This document shows, piece by piece, positions 1 through 9,144 of a stretch of 64,000 bases of DNA (the stretch's first letter is position 1; the number at the start of each line of letters is the position of its first letter). The translations under genes were made by a program, and so were the position numbers. The notes below the pieces were generated by a model. It was not told the origin of the DNA. It worked only from the letters and a program-made list of their open reading frames with translations, and searched no databases. Source of the stretch: Phormidium tenue FACHB-1052 (GTDB lineage: Bacteria; Cyanobacteriota; Cyanobacteriia; Phormidesmidales; Phormidesmidaceae); contig NZ_JACJQN010000001.1 of assembly GCF_014696675.1 (NCBI RefSeq), positions 434,001-498,000 on the forward strand, in the 5' to 3' direction.

Positions 1-304
1 TCGCGACAGCTACGAAGACTTTGTGGCGGTAGGGGCCGAGGTGATCGGCATCAGCAGCGACTCGACTGACTCCCACAAAGCTTTTGCCCAGAAGCACAAT
101 CTGCCCTTTACTCTAGTCAGCGATCGCGACTCTGCCGTGCGCAAGGCCTACGGCGTGCCCGCCACCCTGGGGCTACTGCCGGGTCGAGTCACCTACATCA
201 TCGACAAAGAGGGCAAGGTACGGCATATTTTTAATTCCCAATTTAACCCCAAGGGCCACGTAGAGCAGGCCATGGGCATTCTCAAAACCCTACAACCCGC
301 CTGA
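1..304 (+). CDS. Peroxiredoxin, BCP/PrxQ type (5' end outside window)
   Basis: The reading frame is already open at base 2 (R-D-S-Y-E-D-F) and runs to TGA at 302-304. The visible part is the C-terminal two thirds of a thiol peroxidase that reduces hydrogen and alkyl peroxides. Family features seen: the strand-turn GAEVIGISSDS, the segment FTLVSDRD followed by VRKAYGVPATLGLLPGRVTYIID, and a terminal helix with HVEQAMGILKTL. The peroxidatic cysteine lies upstream of the window and cannot be checked. The GTG at 23 is only an internal codon, because the same frame continues upstream with family-like sequence. The next gene begins one base after the stop, so the two are probably co-transcribed. 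Confidence 0.9.
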   Translation, partial: RDSYEDFVAVGAEVIGISSDSTDSHKAFAQKHNLPFTLVSDRDSAVRKAYGVPATLGLLPGRVTYIIDKEGKVRHIFNSQFNPKGHVEQAMGILKTLQPA

Positions 305-305
305 T

Positions 306-719
306 ATGGAACTTCAACCCGAGCACTATGAACTGGCGATCGCCCTATCGGCCATCGAAGGGGCGATGGCCGGTCTCTGGTATCCCAGCGAAAGCGACGC
401 CCTGGTCTCCCTGGTGATCTACGCCGACCCCCTGCCCGATACGGAGGCCCTGGCCCACAAGCTAGGGGCTGGCGAGGAGCACCTCGAAATTCGACCCGCC
501 GAAACGTTTTTTCGGCCTGTGCTCAACAACCCCTACTGGGCCAGCGAACAGGGCGGTCACCTGGCGCAGAAATTTGCTAATCTCCGCGATGTGCTAGAGA
601 CTCACCTGGAAGACATCCACAGCATTCGCGTAGGTGTGGTCAATGTAACGGTATACCTGCTGGGGCGGCATTCTAGCGGCTGCTTTCTGGGGGCCTGCAC
701 CCACGTTGTCGAGACGTAG
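306..719 (+). CDS. NuiA-like nuclease A inhibitor family protein
   Basis: A 137-residue soluble protein resembling Anabaena NuiA, the small inhibitor of the non-specific DNA/RNA nuclease NucA. Matching parts are the early segment with S-E-S (Glu29, aligning with NuiA Glu24), FFRPVLNNPYWASE in the middle, and the end RVGVVNVTVYLLGR...GACTHVVET, close to the NuiA ending ...STKVVET. From my memory of the NucA-NuiA complex, that Glu and the C-terminal Thr approach the nuclease metal, and both are present. ATG at 306 follows the peroxiredoxin stop directly. No nuclease gene is in the window. Function as an inhibitor is inferred from the family; many homologues are uncharacterised. Confidence 0.8.
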   Translation: MELQPEHYELAIALSAIEGAMAGLWYPSESDALVSLVIYADPLPDTEALAHKLGAGEEHLEIRPAETFFRPVLNNPYWASEQGGHLAQKFANLRDVLETHLEDIHSIRVGVVNVTVYLLGRHSSGCFLGACTHVVET

Positions 720-772
720 CCACCCCGGTCAGATAACGGTAGCCTGACGGTAGCAACCGAGGCAGTGTATCT

Positions 773-2221
773 ATGGCTTTTCAAACCCCAGACTGGGTGA
801 AGCACGCGGTCTTCTACCAGATTTTTCCCGACCGATTTGCCCGTACCCAGCAGCATCTCAATGACCCGGCGATGGCGGTGACGCTAGAACCTTGGGAGTC
901 GCCGCCGACGCCCTTTGGCTACAAGGGTGGCGACCTCTGGGGCGTAGCTGAAAAACTCGACTATCTGGCCGATCTAGGGGTTACAGCTATCTACATGACG
1001 CCGATTTTTCAGTCGGCCTGCAATCACCGCTATCACACCCACGACTATTACCAGGTTGACCCACTACTGGGGGGCAATCCGGCTTTTTTTGATCTGCTAG
1101 AGGCCGCCCACGCCAAAGATATCAAAGTGGTGCTGGACGGGGTGTTTAACCACTGTAGCCGGGGCTTTTTCTTCTTTAACGACATTCTCGAAAACGGCCC
1201 CAACTCACCCTGGCTGGAATGGTTTGAGGTGGGGGGTTGGCCCCTGTCGGCCTACGACGGGTCGCAGCCCGCCAACTATCGCAGTTGGATCGACAACCGG
1301 GCTCTGCCGGCCTTTAAGCACGACCACCCAGCGGTGCGCGAATACCTGATGCGGGTGGGTGAGTATTGGGTGCGCCAGGGCATTGATGGCTGGCGGCTGG
1401 ATGTGCCCTTTGAGATCAAAACCGAGGGCTTTTGGCAAGAATTTCGCGATCGCATCAAAGCCATCAACCCCGAGGCCTACATTGTGGGCGAGGTGTGGAC
1501 CGATGCCAGCCAGTGGCTTGACGGCACTCAGTTTGACGGGGTGATGAATTACATGTTCACCGGGCCAACGATGGCGTTTACGGCGGGCGATCGCATCCGC
1601 ATGGATCTAGTCGAAAAGCCCCACTATTACCCCTACCCTGCCCTAGATGCGGCGGGCTATGGCGAAAACATTCAACAGCTGCTGGCGCTCTACCCCTGGG
1701 AGATTCAACTCACCCAGCTTAACCTGCTCTCTAGCCACGATGTCGCCCGCATCTACTCGGTGGTGAATGGGGATGACGCCAGCATGGTGCTGTCTACCCT
1801 GCTGCTGTTGACCTTTCCGGGCGCGCCGAGCATTTACTACGGCGATGAGGTGGGGCTACCGGGCGAGCTAGACCCCGACTGCCGCCGCACCTTTCCCCCT
1901 GAAAAAGAGTGGCACCTCGATCTGCTGACCGTTCACCGAGAGCTGATTGCGCTGCGTCACCGGCACCCGGCCCTGCGCATCGGCACCTACGACGTACTGC
2001 ACGCCGAGGGCCAGGTCTATGGGTTTAGCCGCACGCTGGGGAGTGATCGCATCCTCGTTTTCCTCAACGCTGGCGAAGGGAGCGCGCCCGCGATCGCGAC
2101 CGATACCCTAATCTCTGAGGGGCAGACCGTCCACGAAGTCTTTAGCTACCACGGGGCCACCTGGAACCAGAACAGCCTGACACTGCCCTCGCGATCGGCG
2201 GTGGTGGTGACAGTAGAGTAA
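773..2221 (+). CDS. GH13 alpha-amylase family enzyme (neopullulanase/cyclomaltodextrinase-like)
   Basis: A 482-residue glycoside hydrolase acting on alpha-1,4 (possibly alpha-1,6) glucans. The (beta/alpha)8 barrel starts at once (AVFYQIFPDRFA, residues about 12-23). The four GH13 regions are visible: VVLDGVFNH (about 118-126), GWRLDVPF with nucleophile Asp210, IVGEVW with acid/base Glu240, and LLSSHDVAR with Asp323. A beta-sandwich C domain fills the last 80 residues. There is no N-terminal carbohydrate-binding domain and no signal peptide, so it is probably cytoplasmic and works on maltodextrins or glycogen limit products. ATG at 773 is the first start. The convergent neighbour ends 68 bp downstream. 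Confidence 0.9.
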   Translation: MAFQTPDWVKHAVFYQIFPDRFARTQQHLNDPAMAVTLEPWESPPTPFGYKGGDLWGVAEKLDYLADLGVTAIYMTPIFQSACNHRYHTHDYYQVDPLLGGNPAFFDLLEAAHAKDIKVVLDGVFNHCSRGFFFFNDILENGPNSPWLEWFEVGGWPLSAYDGSQPANYRSWIDNRALPAFKHDHPAVREYLMRVGEYWVRQGIDGWRLDVPFEIKTEGFWQEFRDRIKAINPEAYIVGEVWTDASQWLDGTQFDGVMNYMFTGPTMAFTAGDRIRMDLVEKPHYYPYPALDAAGYGENIQQLLALYPWEIQLTQLNLLSSHDVARIYSVVNGDDASMVLSTLLLLTFPGAPSIYYGDEVGLPGELDPDCRRTFPPEKEWHLDLLTVHRELIALRHRHPALRIGTYDVLHAEGQVYGFSRTLGSDRILVFLNAGEGSAPAIATDTLISEGQTVHEVFSYHGATWNQNSLTLPSRSAVVVTVE

Positions 2222-2288
2222 GGCAAAGGACATCCCATCGGCCCTAGATAGGGCCAATTGCCTTATCCAGGGCCACCGCCCCGAGCGT

Positions 2289-3260
2289 TTATCCACCCCG
2301 ACGCTGGCGAATTTGAGCGATAAAAAACTCTTCTAGCGTTGGGCGAGTCTGCTGTAGGGCAATCAGGTGCCCGCCCACTAGAGAGATCTGCTTAGCAAAC
2401 TCGTAAGGGTCACCTTTGACATGGCCTTGCCAGAGATCGCCCTGCACCGTCATCGGCTCAAGCCAGGGCTCTAGCTCGGCGATGCGACCGCCGCGACCTT
2501 TGGCCACGTATTGATCGGCGGTGCCCAGCAGCTGGTCTAGGCTGCCGCTGGCAATCAGCTCACCCTGGTCGAGAATAGCAATGCGATCGCAAATCACCTC
2601 CACATCGGACAAAATGTGGCTGTTAAAAAAGATCGTCTTGCCCTCCCGCTTCAGGGCCAAAATAATTTCCCGCACCTGAAAGCGCCCGGTGGGGTCAAGC
2701 CCCGACATCGGCTCATCGAGAAACACCACGTCGGGGTCATTCATCAACGCCTGGGCCATGCCCACGCGCTGGAGCATGCCTTTTGAGTACTGGCGCAGCT
2801 GCTTTTTCTTTGCCGCCTCCTGGGACAGGCCCACCAGATCAAGCAGCTCCACAATGCGGCGTTGCTGAGCCGCCCGCGACAGGCCAAACAGACCGGCGGT
2901 GTACTGCAAAAACTCCCAACCGGTCAAAAAGTCGTAGAAGTAGGCATTCTCAGGCAGGTAGCCAATGCGCTGTTTGACCGCACTGTCGCCCAAAGCATGA
3001 CCCAGCAGCGTAGCCTGGCCCGCCGTTGGGCGAATAATGCCTAACAAAATCTTCAGTAGCGTCGTCTTACCCGCCCCGTTAGGGCCTAGCAGACCAAAGG
3101 TTTCACCCTGATAAACCGTAAGAGAACACTGTTTGAGGGAAGTAACCTGCTGGTTGAGCCAAAACCCAGTGCGATAGGCTTTACCTAGCCCCTCGGTCTG
3201 CACTACCGGCACCTGATCTAACGGTGTGGTAAGCCCATTTTGTGACAATACAGCGCCCAT
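2289..3260 (-). CDS. ABC transporter ATP-binding protein (CcmA/ABC-2 type)
   Basis: A 323-residue nucleotide-binding protein of the multidrug/ABC-2 export class. Motifs seen: Walker A GPNGAGKTT, Q-loop IGYLPENAYFYD, signature YSKGMLQRVG, Walker B VVFLDEPMSGLDP and the switch His in NSHILSD, followed by a roughly 90-residue C-terminal extension typical of this class. I chose ATG at 3260 (MGAVLSQ); the frame is open to 3317 but the extra 19 residues look non-conserved. No permease gene lies next to it, so it either pairs with one elsewhere or serves several. The substrate cannot be told. The gene is convergent with the GH13 gene and divergent from the small protein at 3451. Confidence 0.9.
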   Translation of the reverse strand: MGAVLSQNGLTTPLDQVPVVQTEGLGKAYRTGFWLNQQVTSLKQCSLTVYQGETFGLLGPNGAGKTTLLKILLGIIRPTAGQATLLGHALGDSAVKQRIGYLPENAYFYDFLTGWEFLQYTAGLFGLSRAAQQRRIVELLDLVGLSQEAAKKKQLRQYSKGMLQRVGMAQALMNDPDVVFLDEPMSGLDPTGRFQVREIILALKREGKTIFFNSHILSDVEVICDRIAILDQGELIASGSLDQLLGTADQYVAKGRGGRIAELEPWLEPMTVQGDLWQGHVKGDPYEFAKQISLVGGHLIALQQTRPTLEEFFIAQIRQRRGG

Positions 3261-3450
3261 ACCCGTGCTCGCAAAACCGTGATAGAACCGTATTAAGACG
3301 TTAGGCAACGTCAGCACATCTCTGTTTAGGGTACCCGCCCCGTGGCACTATGGTACCGACCTATTGCTAGTCCCGGCTGGGCTTGGCCTTGGTATAGGTT
3401 CAGCCCCAAACGACTCTCTTCACCGTTATCCCATCCCCCCAAATGCTGCC

Positions 3451-3597
3451 ATGGATCGCTCTAAGCTCGTTGCTATCGTTACCGGCGTTATTTCTCTGCT
3501 GCTGGCCGTTGGCTATTTGGTGCTAGTACAACTTCTCGATTTTCGCGGCGATATGGTGCCAGCGCCTCTGTCAACTCTGTTTAATTTGCCGGTTTGA
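3451..3597 (+). CDS. Small conserved single-pass membrane protein
   Basis: A 48-residue protein starting MDRSKLVAIVTGVISLL. It has one strongly hydrophobic helix (residues about 6-28) and a short tail containing LDFRGDMVPAP. I have the impression that closely similar short proteins are common in cyanobacteria, but I cannot name a function. ATG at 3451 begins the conserved-looking part; an open frame reaches back to 3364 but that extension is arginine/proline-rich and not membrane-like. The gene diverges from the ABC ATPase, with about 190 bp shared between the two starts. Confidence 0.65.
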   Translation: MDRSKLVAIVTGVISLLLAVGYLVLVQLLDFRGDMVPAPLSTLFNLPV

Positions 3598-4135
3598 GCT
3601 GTGAATTTCAACCTTAATTCTATGGCAAGCCAAGATTGTTTTTAGGGTTCAGGGCGCGCCATTAAAAGTTTTTGATTTAAACGGTTGCAGTTCTTTTTAT
3701 TTTCTTGAGAGAAAGGGAAGCTTGAGCCTGTGCATTCCTCTTTAAAAGGAAGTAGGGGAGAGCAACGGAGGGGGGAGACCGTGTGTCAAAGTCTGTTTCC
3801 AAATAGCGCTAAGGCCTTTGGAGTAGCTATTCTACTCAGCATCAAAGCCACCGAGATCTAGAGCGAACTTTAAGACAAGACCTTTCCTAACCGATGGCGA
3901 TCGCCTGTTTAAGGATTTCCTTCCCCCGCAAACCATTCATTAGCAATACTTATAAAATTTTGCCATCGGCTCCATTTTCGCTATGAGGCTGATGGATTGG
4001 TAGCAGGATTGAATTAGGCTTGGGGCAAGATAGCTCCATATCTGTCCACTGAGTGCCCCCATAAGCCCGTTGACTTTGGCATAGTATTATTGCGATTAAT
4101 CCCTAAAACATTTATCCGCTATCCAGCAGGTACCC
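3598..4135. other. Gene-free region upstream of ado
   Basis: 538 bp with no convincing coding frame. It is A/T-richer than its surroundings and holds one HIP1 palindrome at 3897-3904 and a purine-rich stretch around 3745-3780 (AGGAAGTAGGGGAG, GGAGGGGGGAG). Close to ado there is a TTGACT at 4070-4075 followed by TATTAT and GATTAA elements, but the spacing to either is poor, so I do not call a promoter. The length is enough for regulatory sites or a non-coding RNA; I see no strong terminator to support the latter. Confidence 0.4.
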
Positions 4136-4837
4136 ATGGCCATGCAACAGCTTGAGACAACTTCGACCCTTGACTACCAGTCAGCGCAGTACAAAGATGC
4201 TTACAGCCGCATCAATGCCATCGTGATTGAGGGCGAGCAAGAAGCCTACGACAACTACTGCAAGCTGGCGGAGTCAATCCCTGACTCGAAGGATGACCTG
4301 CTGCGCCTAGCGAAAATGGAGAGCCGCCACATGAAAGGGTTTCAGGCCTGTGGCAAGAATTTGGCCGTGACTCCCGACATGGAGTTTGCCGCCAAGTTTT
4401 TCTCCCAGCTGCACGAAAATTTTCAGCAGGCTTGGGCCGAGGGCAAAATTGTCACCTGCTTGCTAATTCAGTCGCTGATCATTGAGACCTTTGCGATCGC
4501 GGCCTACAACATTTACATTCCCGTAGCCGATGACTTTGCGCGCAAAGTTACCGAGGGCGTGGTCAAAGACGAATACAGCCACCTCAATTTCGGTGAAGAA
4601 TGGCTCAAGGCCAACTTTGAGTCGGCCAAGGCCGAGCTAGAAGTGGCCAATCGCCAAAACCTACCCATCATCTGGGCCATGCTCAACCAGGTCGCTGACG
4701 ATGCCCAAGTGCTCGGCATGGAAAAAGACGCCCTGGTTGAAGATTTCATGATTACCTATGGTGAGGCGTTAGCCAACATCGGCTTCTCCAGCCGCGAAGT
4801 GATGAAACTCTCAGCCCAAGGTCTGGCTGCTGTCTAG
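4136..4837 (+). CDS. ado: Aldehyde-deformylating oxygenase (alkane synthase)
   Basis: A 233-residue ferritin-like di-iron enzyme that converts fatty aldehydes to (n-1) alkanes plus formate, the last step of cyanobacterial hydrocarbon synthesis. The six metal ligands are all present: Glu34 (VIEGEQEA), Glu62 and His65 ([10 protein letters not shown]), Glu117 ([13 protein letters not shown]), Glu146 and His149 ([14 protein letters not shown]), each shifted by two from the Synechococcus elongatus numbering. ATG at 4142 would be two codons shorter and equally plausible. Aar, which supplies the aldehyde, is 194 bp downstream behind a hairpin, so the two genes may be separately transcribed. Confidence 0.97.
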   Translation: MAMQQLETTSTLDYQSAQYKDAYSRINAIVIEGEQEAYDNYCKLAESIPDSKDDLLRLAKMESRHMKGFQACGKNLAVTPDMEFAAKFFSQLHENFQQAWAEGKIVTCLLIQSLIIETFAIAAYNIYIPVADDFARKVTEGVVKDEYSHLNFGEEWLKANFESAKAELEVANRQNLPIIWAMLNQVADDAQVLGMEKDALVEDFMITYGEALANIGFSSREVMKLSAQGLAAV

Positions 4838-4901
4838 ACCCCTATCCGGCAGCCGCTAACAGCCTAAGCGTCAGCGGCCCGGCCATTTCAAACCTCCCTG
4901 A

Positions 4902-4941
4902 CCTGCCCAGTGTGCTATTCAATCCAGCACTGGGCAGTTTA
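4902..4941 (+). terminator. Hairpin between ado and aar
   Basis: CTGCCCAGTG at 4903-4912 pairs perfectly with CACTGGGCAG at 4928-4937 (10 bp, 11 bp with the flanking A-T; 15-nt loop), followed by TTTAT. The T-tract is short, so it may be a partial terminator or 3'-end stabiliser for ado mRNA. It would uncouple ado from aar expression. Confidence 0.65.
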
Positions 4942-5031
4942 TCGTAGGTAAATTGTTAACCTGCACCATAACCTTTTGGCGCACTTCCCCTCCTCAATAC
5001 CCTAGACCCTCCCCAGTACCCTAGATACGCG

Positions 5032-6084
5032 ATGTTTGGCCTAATCGGACATTTAACCAGCCTTGACCACGCCCAGCTTGTAGCCCGAGACCTGGGATAC
5101 CCAGAATATGCTGACCAGGGGCTCGATTTTTGGTGCAGCGCCCCACCCCAAATTGTCGATACGATCAAAGTCACTAGCGCCACCGGCCAGCAAATCGAAG
5201 GCCGCTACGTTGAGTCGTGCTTTTTACCTGAGATGCTGGCCGCCAAGCGCATTAAAGCGGCCACCCGCAAAATCATCAACGCCATGGCCCATGCCCAGAA
5301 GCACGGCATCGACATCACAGCCCTAGGCGGTTTCTCGTCAATTATTTTTGAGAATTTTAACCTCAACCAGATTCAGCAGGTGCGCAACGTCACCCTGGAG
5401 TTTGAGCGGTTTACCACGGGCAATACCCACACGGCCTACATTATTTGCCAACAGGTGGTAGCCGCTGCCGAAAAGCTCGGCATCAACCTCTCTGACGCCA
5501 CCGTGGCGGTGTGCGGTGCCACGGGGGATATTGGCAGTGCCGTCTGTCGCTGGCTGATTGCCCGCACCGACATCAAAGAGCTGCTGCTAATTGCCCGCAA
5601 CCAAGAGCGGATTCAGCAGCTGCAAGAAGAATTGGGCTGCGGTGTGGCTATGGATCTCGATACCGCTCTGCCCAAGGCCGACATTGTGGTGTGGGTGGCC
5701 AGCATGGCCAAGGGGGTTGAAGTTGACCCCAATAGCTTGAAGCGCCCCTGCCTGATGATTGACGGTGGCTATCCCAAAAATCTCGACCAGCACTTTAATT
5801 TTGATGGCGTCCATGTGCTGAAGGGCGGCATTGTCGAGCACTCCCTCGACATCGACTGGCGGATTATGCAAATTGTGAATATGGATGTGCCCGGACGCCA
5901 GCTATTTGCCTGTTTTGCAGAAGCCATGCTGCTGGAGTTTGAAAAGTGGTACACCAATTTTTCGTGGGGGCGCAACCAAATCACCCTTGAAAAAATGGAC
6001 ATGATCGGTCAGGCATCGCGGCGGCACGGGTTTCGTCCCTTGCTCGACCTCAATACGGCTCTTTTAGTCACTGAGCCCTCCTGA
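5032..6084 (+). CDS. aar: Long-chain acyl-[acyl-carrier-protein] reductase
   Basis: A 350-residue NADPH-dependent enzyme reducing acyl-ACP (or acyl-CoA) to the fatty aldehyde used by Ado. The N-terminus [15 protein letters not shown] is family-typical. A Rossmann nucleotide site, [18 protein letters not shown], lies near residues 158-175. The catalytic cysteine is Cys294 in [12 protein letters not shown], at the same number as in S. elongatus Aar. ATG at 5032 fits the family start exactly. accA follows after 135 bp, matching the ado-aar-accA order found in many cyanobacteria and linking the enzyme to fatty acid supply. Confidence 0.97.
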   Translation: MFGLIGHLTSLDHAQLVARDLGYPEYADQGLDFWCSAPPQIVDTIKVTSATGQQIEGRYVESCFLPEMLAAKRIKAATRKIINAMAHAQKHGIDITALGGFSSIIFENFNLNQIQQVRNVTLEFERFTTGNTHTAYIICQQVVAAAEKLGINLSDATVAVCGATGDIGSAVCRWLIARTDIKELLLIARNQERIQQLQEELGCGVAMDLDTALPKADIVVWVASMAKGVEVDPNSLKRPCLMIDGGYPKNLDQHFNFDGVHVLKGGIVEHSLDIDWRIMQIVNMDVPGRQLFACFAEAMLLEFEKWYTNFSWGRNQITLEKMDMIGQASRRHGFRPLLDLNTALLVTEPS

Positions 6085-6219
6085 GCAGGTAGGTTTTCTA
6101 CCCTCAGCAGAGGGGCTGTGGCTTGGTATCCTAGATAGCAAACGGGCAAGAATTTTCTGGGTTAACCAGGGCATTCCTAGCTCCTTTGGCCGGTTAAATA
6201 ATTTGTTTCTCCCCTGGCT

Positions 6220-7200
6220 ATGGCCCCACCTGAGCGCAAGTCGATTTTGTTGTCCTTTGAAAAGCCCCTGGTCGAACTAGAGGCCCGCATTACCCAGATT
6301 CGAGAACTGGCGGAAGAAAACGATGTGGATGTGTCGGCCCAACTACGGCAGCTAGAGGCCCGCGCCACCCACCTGCGCCAGGAGATTTTTTCTAACCTAA
6401 CGCCAGCCCAGCGGCTCCAGGTGGCCCGCCATCCCCGCCGCCCCAGCACCCTCGACTATATTCAGGCGATTACTGACGACTGGCTGGAGCTGCACGGCGA
6501 TCGCGGCTCGGGCAAAGACGACCCGGCCCTGGTGGGGGGCGTCGCCCGGCTGGAGGGCCGACCCGTGGTGATCTTGGGTCACCAGAAGGGGCGCGATACC
6601 AAAGACAACGTGGTGCGCAACTTTGGCATGGCCTCTCCCGGCGGCTACCGCAAGGCCATGCGGCTAATGCGCCATGCCGATCGCTTCTCAATGCCGATCA
6701 TTACCTTTATTGATACCCCCGGTGCTTACCCCGGCTACGAGGCTGAGGAAATGGGGCAGGGCGAGGCGATCGCCTACAACCTGCGAGAAATGTTTGGCCT
6801 CACAGTACCGATTGTCTGCACCATCATTGGCGAAGGCGGATCGGGTGGTGCTCTGGGAATTGGCGTGGGCGATCGCCTGATGATGTTTGAGCATTCGGTC
6901 TACACCGTAGCCAGTCCCGAAGCCTGCGCCGCCATTCTATGGAAAGACGCGGGTCGCTCCGGCGAGGCCGCCGAAGCCCTCAAAATCACCTCCTGGGATC
7001 TCAAGCAGTTAGGCATACTAGACGAGCTGCTACCCGAGCCTGTGGGGGGTGCCCACGCCAACCCCATTCAGGCGGCAGACATTCTCAAGCAGGCGCTGGT
7101 GGAGCAAATCACCGAGCTGTCTCAGCTCGCGCCCGCCACCCTCCAGCAGTTGCGCTATCAGAAGTATCGCCAGATTGGAGTCTTTGCCGAAGCCGCCTAG
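6220..7200 (+). CDS. accA: Acetyl-CoA carboxylase carboxyltransferase subunit alpha
   Basis: A 326-residue subunit that, with AccD, transfers carboxyl from biotin on AccB to acetyl-CoA, making malonyl-CoA for fatty acid synthesis. Typical features: the N-terminal helical part ([18 protein letters not shown]), [12 protein letters not shown], the crotonase-fold segment [27 protein letters not shown] and the oxyanion region [16 protein letters not shown]. Length is normal for the family. ATG at 6220 has no competing start. The gene lies directly downstream of aar, so the carbon source for alkane precursors and the pathway itself are clustered. Confidence 0.97.
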   Translation: MAPPERKSILLSFEKPLVELEARITQIRELAEENDVDVSAQLRQLEARATHLRQEIFSNLTPAQRLQVARHPRRPSTLDYIQAITDDWLELHGDRGSGKDDPALVGGVARLEGRPVVILGHQKGRDTKDNVVRNFGMASPGGYRKAMRLMRHADRFSMPIITFIDTPGAYPGYEAEEMGQGEAIAYNLREMFGLTVPIVCTIIGEGGSGGALGIGVGDRLMMFEHSVYTVASPEACAAILWKDAGRSGEAAEALKITSWDLKQLGILDELLPEPVGGAHANPIQAADILKQALVEQITELSQLAPATLQQLRYQKYRQIGVFAEAA

Positions 7201-7504
7201 GGCGCTTTGGCTGGGCAGCCAATGGTGGCTCGTTCTGCTTTACCAAATCGGTGCTCTAGGTTTCAAGCCCTGTTTCCCCAGGAAGGAGTTAATGCTCGGT
7301 TCATAGGCTCGGCCACGGTCAGCGCCAGGGTAGGCAAAGACTGCACCGCTTACCCACGATACCGGCGCTCATAAACTGTTTACATTTGTTAACATAGGAA
7401 AAGTGTCTAGCCCACGGGCCGTTCCCGGGGGGCAGTTTGCTCTGATTCTCTGGCGATCCTGGGGTGTTAGCTGTCCTGAGTTCTTTGTTGATTGGTAACT
7501 ACCA
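7201..7504. other. Gene-free spacer between accA and the SDR gene
   Basis: 304 bp without a credible reading frame. Short G/C-rich inverted segments occur (for example around CCCACGGGCCGTTCCCGGGG near 7411-7430), but none has a U-tract. A leader or promoter for the SDR-folE pair is likely here; I cannot place its boxes. Confidence 0.35.
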
Positions 7505-8242
7505 TTGCAGAATTCTGTATCTTCTGACCTGCCGCGCCGCGCCCTGGTAACGGGGGCGAGTCGTGGCATCGGCAAGGCGATCGCCCAAGCCCTTGCCTTG
7601 GCTGGGTATGACGTTGCTCTGCTGGGTCGCTCCCTAGAGACCTTGCAGCCGGTGCAGGAGGAGCTGAGCAGCCACGGTGTTTTGGCTAAAGCCTACGCCG
7701 TTGACCTGGCCCAGATAGAGGGCTTGCAGCCCCGCCTGGCCGAGGTGCTGGCCGACTTTGGCCCCCTCAACGTCGTGGTCAACAATGCTGGCATGGGCTA
7801 TACCGGGCCGCTGGCCACCATGCCCCTAGCTGACTGGCAGCAGGTGATGGATTTGAACGTTACCAGCGTTTTTCAATGCATTCAGGCGGTGCTGCCGGTG
7901 CTGCGGCAGGGCGGTGGCGGCACCATCGTCAACATTGCCTCCATTGCGGCCCGGTCGGCTTTTCCCGATTGGGGTGCCTATACCGTGAGCAAGGCCGCGA
8001 TTGTGGCTCTGTCGCGGGTACTGGCCGCCGAAGAGCGCTCCCACGGCATTCGGGTGGTGACGGTGTCACCGGGGGCGGTCAACACGCCGATTTGGGATAC
8101 CGACACGGTGCAGGCCGATTTTGATCGGTCGTCCATGCTCACGCCAGAGATTGTCGCTCAGACCGTTTTGCACACCATTCTCTTACCCCCTGAGGCGGTG
8201 ATCGAAGACCTCACGCTCATGCCCGCAGGCGGTGCCCTGTAA
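7505..8242 (+). CDS. Short-chain dehydrogenase/reductase (SDR) family oxidoreductase
   Basis: A 245-residue classical SDR with the nucleotide motif VTGASRGIGKAIAQAL (residues about 16-31), NNAG (about 97-100), catalytic Ser in NIASIAARS, and Y-x-x-x-K in YTVSKAAI. It most resembles FabG-like and sepiapterin-reductase-like SDRs. The substrate is unknown. The only good start before the Rossmann motif is TTG at 7505, as no ATG or GTG is available in the first codons. It lies between accA and folE, an arrangement I recall from other cyanobacteria. A role in fatty acid or pterin reduction is therefore possible but unproven. Confidence 0.85.
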   Translation: MQNSVSSDLPRRALVTGASRGIGKAIAQALALAGYDVALLGRSLETLQPVQEELSSHGVLAKAYAVDLAQIEGLQPRLAEVLADFGPLNVVVNNAGMGYTGPLATMPLADWQQVMDLNVTSVFQCIQAVLPVLRQGGGGTIVNIASIAARSAFPDWGAYTVSKAAIVALSRVLAAEERSHGIRVVTVSPGAVNTPIWDTDTVQADFDRSSMLTPEIVAQTVLHTILLPPEAVIEDLTLMPAGGAL

Positions 8243-8325
8243 ACCAGTTTTCTTGCCGATCGCGCCCTGGCCAACTCAGCGAGTGGCCTCATTTCTGTTG
8301 AACCTCTGGAGTGTTTAGAAACCCT

Positions 8326-9033
8326 ATGACTATCGCATCCTCAAACAGCCTGAACGACAAAACCACCAACGGTGCTGGCCTCAAGGGCAAAGCCCCTGAA
8401 ATTCGGCCCGATCGCACCCACAGCTACCGAGAGGAAGCCGAGCAGTATCCCATCCCCGAGACCAGCCAAGAAGACATGAGCGACGCGGTGCGCACCATGC
8501 TGCTGTCGGTGGGCGAAGATCCTGAGCGCGAGGGGCTGCTCAAAACTCCCAAGCGCGTCGCCGAAGCCATGCGCTTTCTCACCAGCGGATACCAGCAGTC
8601 GTTAGAAGAACTGGTGAATGGGGCCATCTTTGACGAAGGCCACAACGAAATGGTGCTGGTGCGCGACATCAATCTGTTCAGCCTGTGTGAGCACCACATG
8701 CTGCCGTTTATGGGCCGTGCCCATGTGGCCTATATTCCCAACCAGCGGGTGGTAGGGCTGAGCAAGCTGGCCCGCATTGTTGAAATGTATTCGCGCCGCC
8801 TTCAGGTGCAGGAGCGCCTCAACCGCCAAATTGCCGAAGCGGTGCAGGAAATTTTGGATCCTAAGGGCGTGGCCGTGGTGGTGGAAGCCAGCCACATGTG
8901 CATGGTGATGCGCGGCGTGCAAAAACCCGGCTCTTGGACCGTCACCAGCGCCATGCTGGGGGTATTTCAGGAGGATTCTAAGACGCGCGAGGAGTTCCTC
9001 AGCCTGATTCGCCACCAGCCCTCGTTCTTCTAA
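8326..9033 (+). CDS. folE: GTP cyclohydrolase I
   Basis: Catalyses GTP to 7,8-dihydroneopterin triphosphate, the first step of folate and pterin synthesis. 235 residues from ATG at 8326; GTG at 8311 in frame is an alternative with a GGAG immediately adjoining it, too close to serve. The first 50 residues are a poorly conserved extension. The conserved core includes [15 protein letters not shown] [16 protein letters not shown], zinc ligands in LCEHHMLPF (Cys and His), [18 protein letters not shown], and the late zinc Cys in [15 protein letters not shown]. It ends 45 bp before a strong convergent terminator. Confidence 0.96.
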   Translation: MTIASSNSLNDKTTNGAGLKGKAPEIRPDRTHSYREEAEQYPIPETSQEDMSDAVRTMLLSVGEDPEREGLLKTPKRVAEAMRFLTSGYQQSLEELVNGAIFDEGHNEMVLVRDINLFSLCEHHMLPFMGRAHVAYIPNQRVVGLSKLARIVEMYSRRLQVQERLNRQIAEAVQEILDPKGVAVVVEASHMCMVMRGVQKPGSWTVTSAMLGVFQEDSKTREEFLSLIRHQPSFF

Positions 9034-9078
9034 GCTGAAGGCTGCTAGCCCACGGATCGAGCCGAGGCGATAGTTCCT

Positions 9079-9139
9079 AAAAAAAGGGTTTCTGTAGGCT
9101 AATTCCAACGCTTGGATGTCGCCCAGAAACCCTTTTTTT
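9079..9139. terminator. Bidirectional terminator between folE and the GH9 gene
   Basis: A 16-bp perfect inverted repeat: seven A then GGGTTTCTG (9079-9094) against CAGAAACCC then seven T (9124-9139), with a 29-nt loop. It has an A-tract on one flank and a T-tract on the other, so it can end transcripts from folE (+) and from the convergent cellulase gene (-). Confidence 0.9.
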
Positions 9140-9144
9140 GATGC

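Noticed and set aside
2239..2254. Hairpin GGCCCT-AGAT-AGGGCC between the GH13 and ABC genes as a terminator
   Set aside because: Only 6 bp and no T-tract on either strand.
4070..4100. Sigma-70-like promoter for ado (TTGACT and TATTAT)
   Set aside because: The hexamers are only 9 bp apart; the alternative GATTAA is a poor -10. Not supportable.
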